The notes under the pieces: generated by a model | Told to the model about the DNA's origin: nothing | Database searches by the model: none | Seen by the model: the letters and a program-made list of their open reading frames with translations, nothing else | DNA from: Agapanthus africanus | Lineage: Eukaryota > Streptophyta > Magnoliopsida > Asparagales > Amaryllidaceae | Reading direction: 5' to 3' | Assembly: GCA_030015575.1 (NCBI GenBank) | Contig: JASDDO010000006.1 | Coordinates: 323,254,361 to 323,318,360 of the forward strand | DNA length: 64,000 bases | Program-made: the position numbers and the translations under genes | Shown here: positions 54,976 to 64,000 of the stretch, piece by piece | Layout: each line of letters starts with the position of its first letter | How positions within the stretch are numbered: position 1 is the first letter of the stretch

Positions 54976-55448
54976 AGCGTTCAGATACTCCTCAAATTAA
55001 ATCACGTCGATATGGGAATGAGTTTCTCTGTGAAGAGAAAATGGGCTATGACCTCAAGAATATAAAGAAGTGCATTAAGTGCTATGCGCGGAAAATCTTG
55101 CATGCGAAAGATGTTTCCAAGGCCCAAAAAGGGAAAGGCATCGAAAATCAAGGAGGAATAACTATTTCCAAGGCTCCTTTTATGCATCTGATAATGCGCG
55201 CTAAAAATGCGGCATGGAAAGTTTTGTGAACAGTCCCATCAGAAGATCTCACGTGTAGAACACGTGAGACCCAAACCTAATGTGCGTTTAAAGGAAAGAA
55301 TATGGAGTGATACCCTGCATATTAAAGTACAAACGACAATAGTGACAGAATAATAAGATTTCAGAGGAAAAGTATGCGAACACACAAAGACATAACAAAG
55401 CTTATCATCCAGACTGCAAGAAGGCGATACAAAATAAAAGAAAAACTT
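54976..55448. other. Spacer between antisense frames 1 and 2
   Basis: No domain is seen. It contains GAAAATGGGC...-type unique sequence and one CACGTGTAGAACACGTG pair near 55250. It could be an intron or intergenic spacer of the antisense unit. Confidence 0.4.
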
Positions 55449-55955
55449 TTACAATGGTAAGGCTTCAGACACGGGGCACGGGTTGAGAAACTCGGAATTG
55501 ACTTTATTCAAGATCTTCCAAGCATTTCGGACCTCCCGAGTATGCTTTCTCTCACGGTCACAGGCATCGGGGTCTCCGCGGATGTCCTCTTCCCTCCGGT
55601 AGGCGCCCAGTATAGCTGATTGCTGAAAAATTTGATGAAGGAGATCAATGAGATCATCCCGCCTTCTCTTGGAAATCAAGCCCATAAGGTACACCGAATG
55701 CACCTTATCCTCAGCAATGTCCAAGTCCCCGAGCGGTATGCCGGCACAAAAGAGAGGAAGTGCCTCCCGGATCGCCAGCACGATCAGCCTCAGAAGAGAA
55801 GAGCGACGGGGAAGTAGCCGATGATTGTACTCGTCGAAGCGGCCCATGATCTCGGCACATTGAGCATTAGTGAACTCCTGGTTCTGACTGCGGCCCAGCG
55901 CACGAATATTCCCGTACGAGATGATCTCGTCAAGACGATACAGATGGGCATCCAT
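55449..55955 (-). CDS. Antisense frame 1: unknown protein, paralogue of frame 2
   Basis: 168 codons from ATG 55955 (MDAHLYRLDEI) to a stop at 55449, ending LNPCPVSEALPL. The frame is open a further 7 codons, but that part contains TTTTATTTCAG, a good 3' splice site just before GTATTATGGATG. I therefore prefer the inner ATG, with an intron in the leader. It is helical, basic in the middle (SKRRRDDL, YRREEDIRGD), with no recognised domain. It is downstream, on the minus strand, of the TATA box at 56487-56494. See frame 2 for the shared motifs. Confidence 0.6.
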   Translation of the reverse strand: MDAHLYRLDEIISYGNIRALGRSQNQEFTNAQCAEIMGRFDEYNHRLLPRRSSLLRLIVLAIREALPLFCAGIPLGDLDIAEDKVHSVYLMGLISKRRRDDLIDLLHQIFQQSAILGAYRREEDIRGDPDACDRERKHTREVRNAWKILNKVNSEFLNPCPVSEALPL

Positions 55956-56059
55956 AATACCTGAAATAAAAGTCACGAGAATTATTACAAAATCCCCATT
56001 GCATTAATGGCAGAAGAATCGCCTCGAGCCGAGAGACCCCAGAGATGCTCTGTGTGAAG

Positions 56060-56420
56060 AAATCGAGTTCTTCATTGGAATTTAATTCCTTATTAAGGAA
56101 AGGGAATTAAATTCCCAGAAACATTTTGAATGGAATTAAATTCCATGGGTTTGAACCACCATCACCGTCTCCTTAAGGGATCATCTGAACCCTAAGTGAT
56201 CTACTACGGGAAGTCAAGTGGTCTCATATTTTGGTTAAATTACTTGGAGAAAAATGAGTTCTTCGGGAAACCCTCGATCTGGATTTTAAATCCAGAGAGG
56301 TCTGTCAAAACAAAGGTGCTTCGACTACCATTACCGGAGGAAAAAGGGCCCTTTTCGAACAGAGTTAAACTCTGGAAAATCTTAAAACAGAGAACTAAGC
56401 TCTGGAAGAAGAGGATTAAA
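56060..56420. repeat. Internal palindromes of the LTR type
   Basis: GGAATTTAATTCC, GGGAATTAAATTCCC, TGGAATTAAATTCCA, GGATTTTAAATCC and CAGAGTTAAACTCTG occur here, just inside the 3' end and within the presumed leader of the antisense unit. They follow the same conserved-centre, paired-arm rule as the LTR array. Confidence 0.7.
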
Positions 56421-56486
56421 TTCTCAAGGAAAAGTTCTCAGGAGAAGAAGATGAGCAGAGTGAAGGCTCCTATGAAGAGACAGCGG

Positions 56487-56494
56487 TATTTATA
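56487..56494 (-). promoter_or_regulatory. TATA box of the antisense transcription unit
   Basis: The minus strand reads TTTTCTATAAATACCGC, about 115 bases inside the 3' LTR and pointing toward antisense frames 1-3. The position and sequence are like the minus-strand TATA at 6655-6662 of the older Tat-like element, where a spliced antisense gene follows. Confidence 0.65.
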
Positions 56495-56597
56495 GAAAAC
56501 AGTGGAAACGCTTCGTCTCCCCAGATCCCTAGATGAATCCAACGGTCGCAAGAGATGACAGCGTTGCACTCACGTGCTGACACGTGAGACCAACGCT

Positions 56598-56608
56598 GTG
56601 GGGGCATT
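56598..56608 (+). other. Polypurine tract of the young Tat element
   Basis: GTGGGGGCATT directly precedes the 3' LTR (TGTTTCC). It is like GTGGGGGGCTAA before the LTR at 7103. Confidence 0.75.
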
Positions 56609-59600
56609 TGTTTCCTGATTTAAAATCAGGAAAGCTTCTGTGGAAAGCTTCTATGGAAAGCTTCAAAAGGGGGTCACGTGCTCACACGTGACTAGTGATC
56701 ACGTGTTGGCACGTGACACCTAAAAACGTCGTTAAGGCAAGTTCAATTCCCTGACTGCGAAGAAGGAAAAGAAAAGCTTCAAGGAGAGTCGCGTGCTCCC
56801 ACGTGACCAGGGTCACGTGTTGGCACGTGACGTTTAAATACAAGCGTCAAAGGCACGTCGGGTAACTGACCAAGTCAAGAAAAAGGCTTCAGAAGAAGTC
56901 ACGTGCTCCCACGTGACCAGGGTCACGTGTCGACACGTAACGTTCAAGACAACAGACCCGTTCTCCCGTTGAACCAAAGAAAGAGAGTTCAAACAAGGGT
57001 CACGTGCTCACACATGACCAGGGGGTCACGTGGTAGCACGTGATGTTTAAGCAGCAATCAGAAGACACAGCGCAGAAAGCTCGTTCCAAAGGGGGTCACG
57101 TGCTCACACGTGACCATGGGTCACGTGGTCACACGTGACCGACTTTCAAAACCCATTTTTGACGACAGAATTAAATTCTGAAGGAAATTCGAATCTTTCC
57201 AAAGGAAAGTAATTATTTGGGACTAATCAAATTAAAGATTCAGAGATGATTAAAGATCATCTATCTATGGAAAATCTCGGCTTTGGGAAAGATTTCCCCC
57301 TTAAATCTAACCAAAATATCAAAGGAGAATCTCTGAATTCAAGATCCAATGGTGAATAAAATTCACCTAATAATCCAAAGGCCCAAAATGAATTATGGAT
57401 GCAAATCAAATCTCCCAATGAAGATTCGTCAAAAAACTGATTGATGCGGCTGCCTCTCCTATAAATAGGAGCCAAAAGACACAAAGAGATATACATGCGC
57501 AGAGAAGAAAAGAGAAAAGGAGAAAAGCTTTGATACTTCGAAAAGACTCAGATCTTCTGCAAAAAAAACCCTAGGTAAGAAAGGGAAGGCATTTTGAAAG
57601 AAGCAGAATTTAATTTTCAACAGAGTTTAACTCTGATAATATAAAAGCAGAAGAACTTATTTCTTCTCTCCTTGATAGAGGATCTGCAAAGTGCACATCT
57701 CCCCTTAAGGTTGAGAATTTAATTCTCAATGGGTTGAGATCCTGCCATGCAGATCCAAAACATAGAGAAGGAGTGCAAACTTGAGAATTTAATTCTCGCA
57801 GAACTATAGGAATTTAATTCCTCCAAAATAAAGTGGGGCTAGACCCTATATCATGGGAATTTAATTCCTTCAAAACAAAAAAAAGAGAAACAGGGTTTAA
57901 CCCTAATTAAAGAACTTAGTTCTGTTGAAACAACGATCATCATTTCCTCAAAAATTTTATTAGGGTTCAACCCTATTCAGCCCTTCACATAAACGGGGAA
58001 TTTAACTCCCGCAGAAAATTCAGAGTTAAACTCTATTCCAGAATACAAGTCTTCAAAAGAAAGAAGGATTTAATTCCTCTGAAATTAAAAAGTCTCCGGA
58101 ATTTAATTCCTGAAAAAAGGAGTAACAAATCCTCTGAAAAAACCACATTAAGGCAGGGTCACGTGTCACCACGTGACCCCCCCCCTCAAAAGCCCTACAG
58201 AAAACCCCTTTGAGGCAGCACCCCACGTGACCCACGTGACTTTCAGCAGAAGCCTTAACGCATAGGCATTTGAATGCCCATCACGTGCTGACACGTGATG
58301 CTATCAAAAGATGCAGTAATTTCAGCAGAACAAATGGAGGAAGGGCGCTCTCACGTGCTGCCACGTGACCCCTCTTGTCTTAGTGTTTAACACTAAATTG
58401 AAACTCTCGCACTCAGTGTTAAAATATTGTTGGGCCTTAGTGCTCAACACTAATTAAAAAGCTTTATCTGCAGTGTTCAACACTGATTACCTTAGTGTTT
58501 AAATACTAATCTGAGATCTTCATTTGCAGTGTTCAACACTGATCTGTTTTAGTGTTTAACACTAATTTGAGAAGCCTTATTGCTGGTGTTTAACACCAAT
58601 TATTTCTTAGTGTTAAACACTAACTTGTTAACCGCATTCCCAGTGTTCAACACTGATTGCTCTATAGTGTTTAACACTAGGCTTTGGCCCAATTGGCTAA
58701 ATGGATAGAGGCAAAGCCTCTCCTCCAATGGATCAGCAAAAAGTCAATGTTTCAGACCCGACTGGACTTAGCCCAAGCTGGCCATAAGTCCTCAATTTGT
58801 GATTAACTGGGCTAATGGGCTCATAACATAATTAATCAGTCTCGACCCCAAATTGGGTCAGGGACTATTAAATCCATTCCGGTTCTAGGGTACATCTCTT
58901 CACTCCTTTGAAACTTGGCATTGTAATCCCTCAATGTCTTCAAAGAGGTGACGGGTCCCGACGGCCACTCATGATATGGACTGTGGGGTCCTTAAACCCA
59001 TGCCTAATGCAAAATTCCTGGTTACGTGGAACACGGATAATGTCACTCTTTGACCCCGTGGGAAACGTCCAGAGCGGATCCTGGTCCTCGCAGAGCACGG
59101 CAGTGAACCCGTGTGAAGCATCCAGAGCGGAGCCTGGTCCTCGCCAAGCACGGCAGTGAACCCGTGTGAAGCATCCAGAGCAAATACCGGACTGTGGGGT
59201 CCTTAAACCCATGGACTACGACGTCCTTAACCTTGACCGAGATGTCTTAAAACTAACAATGGACCGCAATGTCCTTAAACTACCCACGGACCGCAATGTC
59301 CTTAAACTACCCATGGACCGAAATGTCCCTAAACTACCCACGGACCGCAACGTCCTTAAACTACCCATGGACCGCAACGTCCCTAAACTAGAACAATAGG
59401 GCCCTCCATATGCTCTTTTGTCGGATCTAAACGGTCCCGTTTAAGTTGATCTTAGCCTCCAAAAATGGCTAACGCGTCCTTAAACCTTCAAACAGATTGG
59501 ACTACGAATCCCCTAAATTAACTCCGGCTCGAGGGTACATCTCTGAACTCCTCTGACATCCGTCGTTGTAATCTTTCAACGTCGTCAGAGAGGTGATGAG

Positions 59601-60196
59601 TCCCGATGGCCATACATACGATGGACCACTACGTCCCTAAACTGGAACATTAGAGTCCAAACACTCTTCTGTCGGATCTAAACGATCCCGTTAAGTTGAT
59701 CTTAGTCACAAAGTTAGACTAACGTATCCTTAACAAACGTTTGAGTTGATCTTAGCCTCAAGCATGGCTGACGTATCCTCAAACCAAACCCCCCAAACCC
59801 AAATCTAAGATAATACGGATTTGGACTAGTCCACGCCCTACGGGCGACGACATAACTCAGTCTCCGTAAACAATCCACGGGCAGCAAAATACAAAACAAA
59901 CACCCACGACACGAAGTGACCATCTGGAGAAGGAGAAAGTTGTTACCGCAACGCGGTAGCGTAATTAACTGCAGGGGCTTGCGCCTGCAGGGAAGAGCGT
60001 CCCCACAATCAAAAACCCCTCATTCGAGGGGGAATCTGACGAAGTCTGCTACATCGGACGCATCCGTCTAAACCTTCGATACATGGTGCCATAAATCAAC
60101 TTGGCATCTTCGGAGAGGTGGACGGATAGCACCAATTAGCATCTGCCCCGAATCTCAGGCAAGACGCGGTGTCGCGCCGTCTTTCGGAGGGGAACA
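56609..60196 (+). mobile_element. 3' LTR (3,588 bp) of the young Tat element
   Basis: It matches the 5' LTR base for base wherever I compared them, apart from two extra C in the run near 58177. The TATA box is at 57460-57467. All sub-features of the 5' LTR recur at an offset of 19,099 to 19,101 bases. Confidence 0.95.
57460..57467 (+). promoter_or_regulatory. TATA box of the 3' LTR
   Basis: Second copy of TCCTATAAATAGGAGCC. It could drive read-out transcription into the flanking copia sequence. Confidence 0.65.
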
Positions 60197-60201
60197 CCAA
60201 G
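60197..60201 (+). repeat. Target-site duplication, right copy (CCAAG)
   Basis: Exact match to 37505-37509. Confidence 0.95.
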
Positions 60202-62061
60202 TTAACCAAACCTTCTTACATCCATAGGTTTCGGATTGTCGTGATTCACGACAAAACTGTATATATCCCTGCCACTCCTACTTTACCCTTTACATTTCTT
60301 CAGAACGCGTCGTATCACTACGATGATCCATATCGCTTGGAACGGACATCATATAGTTACATATGGACTCGAAAAAATTACTTCGGTTGAGGATGGCCAT
60401 AGGTTCTAGAGGAACTGAATAGAATTATTCAGTTGTCTCTTCTCTTTACCTTCTCTCAGATTGCGAGAGCTCTTTGCATGAGGAGAGTACACCTGTTATG
60501 CTTATTGGACAGTTTTCTTCCAAACCTCAGTATGGTGCCAAAAAGTAGGGAAGGAAGAAAACCAGTTAGCACAGGGACGATGTGCAGAAGGTAAGAAGTA
60601 AAGACTTATAAAGGGACTGAAGTGAGGGTAAAGGAAATTGCGACTACTGTCATGAATCTGGATAATGGAAAATGCATTACTAAGAATACCTGACCACCCC
60701 CTATGAAATATTTTCATGTTTCAGTTTTTTTGTGTACATGTAAAAGAGAACTGTTTTCCCAATTAATTCTGACTCCAGAGTATATATTTACTAGATTTAG
60801 ATCTCACATTTATACGGTGTTACAGGTATTGAGAAGGAGTAGAGTATTGGGAAATGGGCAATTTGATTCTCAATATCGGAATTTGTTGTAATTGGATTAA
60901 ATCGCCTGGCTTTTGCCTGACGGCAAATATTTGGTTTCGAATAACCGTTGTTATGCACCAAATTTTAAAATGAAATATCTGTATCTTTATTTTTATAAAG
61001 TGAGATATACATTTTGAAAATTGTGTTGAAAATATTTACCTTTATCAATTGAGAATAAGATAAGGTGTATTGAATAACGGTGTAAGACATTCTTAACCGA
61101 GATACAGTTTTCAATTTACAAAACACAGAATTTGAGTTAGTATACTCTTGGGACTTATACATGGAAATATATGTTATCCAGTGTCCTTTAGGACAAAGGG
61201 TTGGTACTCTTACTTCATTCAGATTTACTTATGAGTTCTCTGGTTTTAGACACGCATTCATAGTAATGCAAGGCCCAAAGATTTTGAGAAGTTCGTAGGT
61301 ATAAGAATAATGTAGAGAACCATATGTTGGAAGTATCGGGATTCTTTGAGGTGATTGAAGATGTAGATACTTATGCTAGTTATTCCATCATAGTAATATC
61401 GTAAACTTGATTCTCTCACAGGTTACTCATCCGTGGACGCGCTCCATGATAAGTAATACTGTATTGGCCCTTTTCCATTAGATAATATGCACTGGAAACA
61501 GCTGCATGACATTTGAATCTGGTTCCATCTAAATTATTGCCTTGATTCTATAAGAACATAGAATGGCTACATATCTTGAGATTGTTAAGATATGGAGTTA
61601 TCCGGTTTCTATTTAAAAGCAAAATCCGGACAAACTCGAAGCACACTTCGGTAATGGCTATTTATGGATTATCCCAAGCGTTCGCTAGGATTTTGTTTTC
61701 TACCACTTTCAAGATCAATAATTATATTGTTCTTGACTTGACACCTTTTTATAAAAGGAATTTTTTTGCAAAAAAAAAAAAAAATAGGAGTATAGTAGAA
61801 TTGGAAGTAATTTCAGAACCACAAACGATTACCTAAAATTTAGTAGAACCTAAGAATTCAATTGGACTTGACAAACCATTAGCCACTCCGCAGATTTTAG
61901 TAGGTGACCTCAGACACCCGAGAGATACTTCGGTTTTCTCATAGACGGTGGCAGGGAGGTAAACATCGTGGTGATGATAGTCTTACCAGTTGTCAGAAGG
62001 TCATAGGAAGTGGTAACTTCCAGGTGACTAGATGCTCGTATTCAAGATGGACTCTACGCAC
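60202..62061 (+). pseudogene. Second copia element, interior continued: degenerate gag and pre-RT region
   Basis: It aligns with the reverse complement of about 21100-22500. GGAAATTGCGACTACTGTCATGA (KGNCDYCHE), near 60635, is a gag-type zinc-knuckle start. The stretch TTAGTAGGTGACCTCAG...CTTCGGTTTTCTCATAGAC (61860-61960) matches the region just before RT in the paralogue. Many stops and frameshifts. It ends where solo LTR copy B is inserted, so RT would lie beyond it. An A run of about 14 is at 61771. Confidence 0.7.
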
Positions 62062-64000
62062 TGTCACGCCCGCTTTCCAATATACGGCGAAGGGGACGCG
62101 ACTGGTCCGCTACGTATATACTCAGAAGTACATACGCTAAGCGTATCTAAGTAATATAAAAGTAAATACACAAAAGACAAGATATAATAAAAACAACTTT
62201 TATTTATTAACATTCTTTTGTACAATGCATAAAAAGGAAATACAACTGAAATAAAACGATGCCTAAACAATGGCATAACAGGAAATGAAAAGTACTGAAT
62301 GGAAAATGTACAATGAAACTAGAGCTCTGGTTCTTCAGCAAACTGCTCCAAGTCTTCTGCAGATGGCTCGATCTCTGTCGGGTCCAAACCACCTGACGAC
62401 ATTCAAAGAAAAAAGAAATAGAATGTCGTCAGCGAACAGGTCACTCGGTAAGCCCCAAAGATAAGGGAGAAATAGACAGAGAGTAGGAGAGAGATAGTAG
62501 CTTTTAATGTTGTATTATATTGCTGTAATGTTGTATTAACGCTGTTGTTTGTAGCTTGGTACAGAAGAATGCCAGTGTATACGAGAGGGGTCTCTATATG
62601 CTAGAGACCATGGCAAATGGAAGTACAAGACTCCGTTATACAACCCGGAATAACGGCAATTGGATTCATGTTAGATGTCTTAATCTTACCGTCTCGTGCC
62701 ACTTTTAACACCTTCCGTACCAATCTACCCCTTTAAACCCCGTAGTGTTTTGGTTGTATTGTATTGTAAATTATATTGATTGTATAATTGGATGACTGAC
62801 CGAAACCATGATATCAGTAAACGGATGTAACTGTATAATCATGTAAATGGAATATCTGGAGAACATGTAAATAGAATGTATATCCATGGTCCGATTAAGT
62901 CAAGTTGTATAGATTGGATTCATGGATTCATGTGTTCATATTGAATTGGAATATTGTAGATTGTAGATTGTACTTGAATCATATTCAAGTCAAATATAAT
63001 TAGACTCAAACTAGAGTCAGACAATTATAAATGTAAATCGAAGTCTGGATTATTTCTTACCTATAATTGCTAGGGTCCTTATGGTAATTTATAAAACTTG
63101 AGGGGGTTTTATGTAAAAATACTTTTATATACTTTTCAAAATACACCTCAAGTATTTATTATTCGTCTTTAGAGTTGTAATGATTGTAGATTTTATATTG
63201 TGATGTTTCTAGTGAAATATTCTAATTTCATAAATAAAGGTATTTATTTGTAATATTGATTTATTTGGAATTCATGGTAGTTTAGTGTAAAATTTATTCT
63301 TGTGATTTTTAGAAAAAGGTGGAATATTTATATCATAACAAAATAGATATTTTAATGATAAACATACATATATTTATACAAAAATAATTTTAATAAATAT
63401 TTTATATTCTAAAAATCTCATTTTCTTAAGATGTCGTATTTTAAATTTTTCGAGACCGAATGCTCCTTGCAAAGGTGTGAATCTCGCACTACTAAGCCCG
63501 GGGGTGTGCGATAAACCGCACCATCCTGAATGGGTTCTCCAAAGTGGATTGTAGCGACACTTTGTAAAGATTGTATAAATACTAATCTTTTAGAAAACGG
63601 TTTTATGAAGTAAATGGTATTTATTTGTAAAAATGTATATTTTTCGTATTGTATGTTCTAGATTCTCCTAAGTTAACTAGTCTATTCCTAACTGGTCCAG
63701 ACGACAAGTTGTGAGATGCCACAAATCGCCTCTTCACCGTCAATTGTGGCGAGGTAAGTACAAGTGAGGAAAGGAGGGATCCACTTACGAATCACCATGA
63801 GTCGGGCCTTTTAAAATTACATTTCTCACTTGCCTAGCCTAGACACCACAAAGTCAGATATAGATAAACGATCGATGTCCACAACTTATCGTATTTTCAT
63901 AATAAGTGGAACTTTTTTAAAAAGTGTATCAAAACTAAATCTTTTAGAAATGGTTTTATTAAATATATGGTATTTAAATGAAAATATTTATTTTCTCGTA
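62062..64000 (-). mobile_element. Solo-LTR family copy B (partial, runs off the window)
   Basis: It begins TGTCACGCCCGCTTTCC and follows copy A (2971-5835) in order: TTATTAACATTCTTTTGTAC, GACATTC...GAATGTCGTCAGCGAA, CACCTCAAGTATTTATTAT and TTTTTCGAGACCGAATGCTCC. It is the same orientation as A and clearly diverged from it. Left flank CGCAC (62057-62061) would be one TSD copy. The remaining roughly 0.9 kb and its other TSD should lie past 64000. Confidence 0.8.

Larger units (their letters stand above)
37510..60196 (+). mobile_element. Complete, very young Ty3/gypsy retrotransposon of the Tat lineage (22,687 bp)
   Basis: Two 3.59-kb LTRs with TG...CA ends are flanked by a perfect 5-bp TSD (CCAAG). 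The only difference I find between LTRs is 7 versus 9 C in one run (39077 and 58177 areas), so insertion is very recent. Internal order: primer site, one gag-pol frame, tandem and hairpin repeat arrays, a minus-strand transcription unit with three frames, polypurine tract, 3' LTR. The second (archaeal-like) RNase H, lack of a chromodomain, antisense frames and great size all point to the Tat lineage (the group holding Ogre, Retand, Grande and RIRE2). It sits inside a copia element. Confidence 0.95.
33155..62061 (+). mobile_element. Second Ty1/copia element (plus strand), interrupted by the young Tat element
   Basis: The LTR at 33155-35085 is followed by a primer site and interior. The interior runs 35086-37509 and resumes at 60202 after the Tat element and its TSD. 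It aligns in order with the minus-strand copia element at 14643-26814: leader, 'gtgctcga' blocks, (C)TTCGTCAAGG repeats, gag knuckle (KGNCDYCHE near 60639) and the spacer before RT (61860-62061). At 62062 it is interrupted again by solo LTR copy B. Its 3' end lies beyond the window. Coding regions are degenerate. Confidence 0.8.

Overview
This is nuclear DNA from a flowering plant. The evidence is a spliced SINA/SINAT-type ubiquitin ligase gene with canonical GT-AG introns, plant-type Ty1/copia and Ty3/gypsy (Tat lineage) LTR retrotransposons, a Helitron-like end, a plant RTE-type LINE tail and many microsatellites. I cannot fix the species; a monocot is possible but unproven. Only one ordinary host gene is visible. 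The rest is nested transposable elements, most of which can be ordered by their target-site duplications (TSDs).

Layout. (1) 1-7922: the degenerate 3' part of a Tat-like Ty3/gypsy element. It carries an antisense (minus-strand) multi-exon pseudogene of the 'putative gypsy type transposase' (Transposase_28-like) family at 1577-6515, interrupted by a 2.9-kb solo LTR at 2971-5835, and ends in a polypurine tract and an LTR (7103-7922). The first 530 bases are a palindrome-rich stretch of a related element. (2) 7923-10420: intergenic sequence with a foldback/MITE-like element and microsatellites. (3) 10421-31354 minus: SINAT E3 ubiquitin ligase, three exons, 319 codons. Intron 2 is about 17.5 kb because it holds tandem AT-rich repeats, a small LTR element, a whole degenerate copia element (14643-26814, TSD ATGGT) that itself contains a solo LTR (16285-19199, TSD AACAC), and a small Helitron-like element. 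Intron 1 holds a tandem duplication containing a 5'-truncated LINE. (4) 31355-33154: upstream region and a reverse fragment of the same LTR type as at 7103. (5) 33155 to about 62061: a second degenerate copia element (LTR, initiator-Met-type primer site, leader, gag remnant).

(6) The centrepiece sits inside that second copia element: a structurally complete, apparently very young Tat-type retrotransposon of 22,687 bp (37510-60196). It has 3.59-kb LTRs that differ, as far as I can see, only by two bases in a C run, a perfect 5-bp TSD (CCAAG), a primer-binding site, a polypurine tract, and one uninterrupted 3,073-codon gag-pol frame (gag, three CCHC-like knuckles, protease, RT, two RNase H domains, integrase). 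(7) 62062-64000: another copy of the 2.9-kb solo-LTR family, cut by the window end.

The most unusual content is in the non-gag-pol part of the young element. A minus-strand unit just inside the 3' LTR has its own TATA box, three open frames (two of them distant paralogues) and AATAAA signals. A 3' region carries more than a dozen hairpin units in which the loop is conserved while the two arms change together. The LTR itself is built of dozens of short palindromes: about 17 CACGTG G-boxes upstream of the TATA box, then TTTAA/TTCAA-centred palindromes whose arms vary in a compensated way. The older Tat-like sequence at the start of the window follows similar rules with different sequences, and its antisense gene keeps a TATA box, an intron and a poly(A) signal that make sense only on the minus strand. 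This suggests antisense genes and self-complementary repeat arrays are lasting features of these elements.
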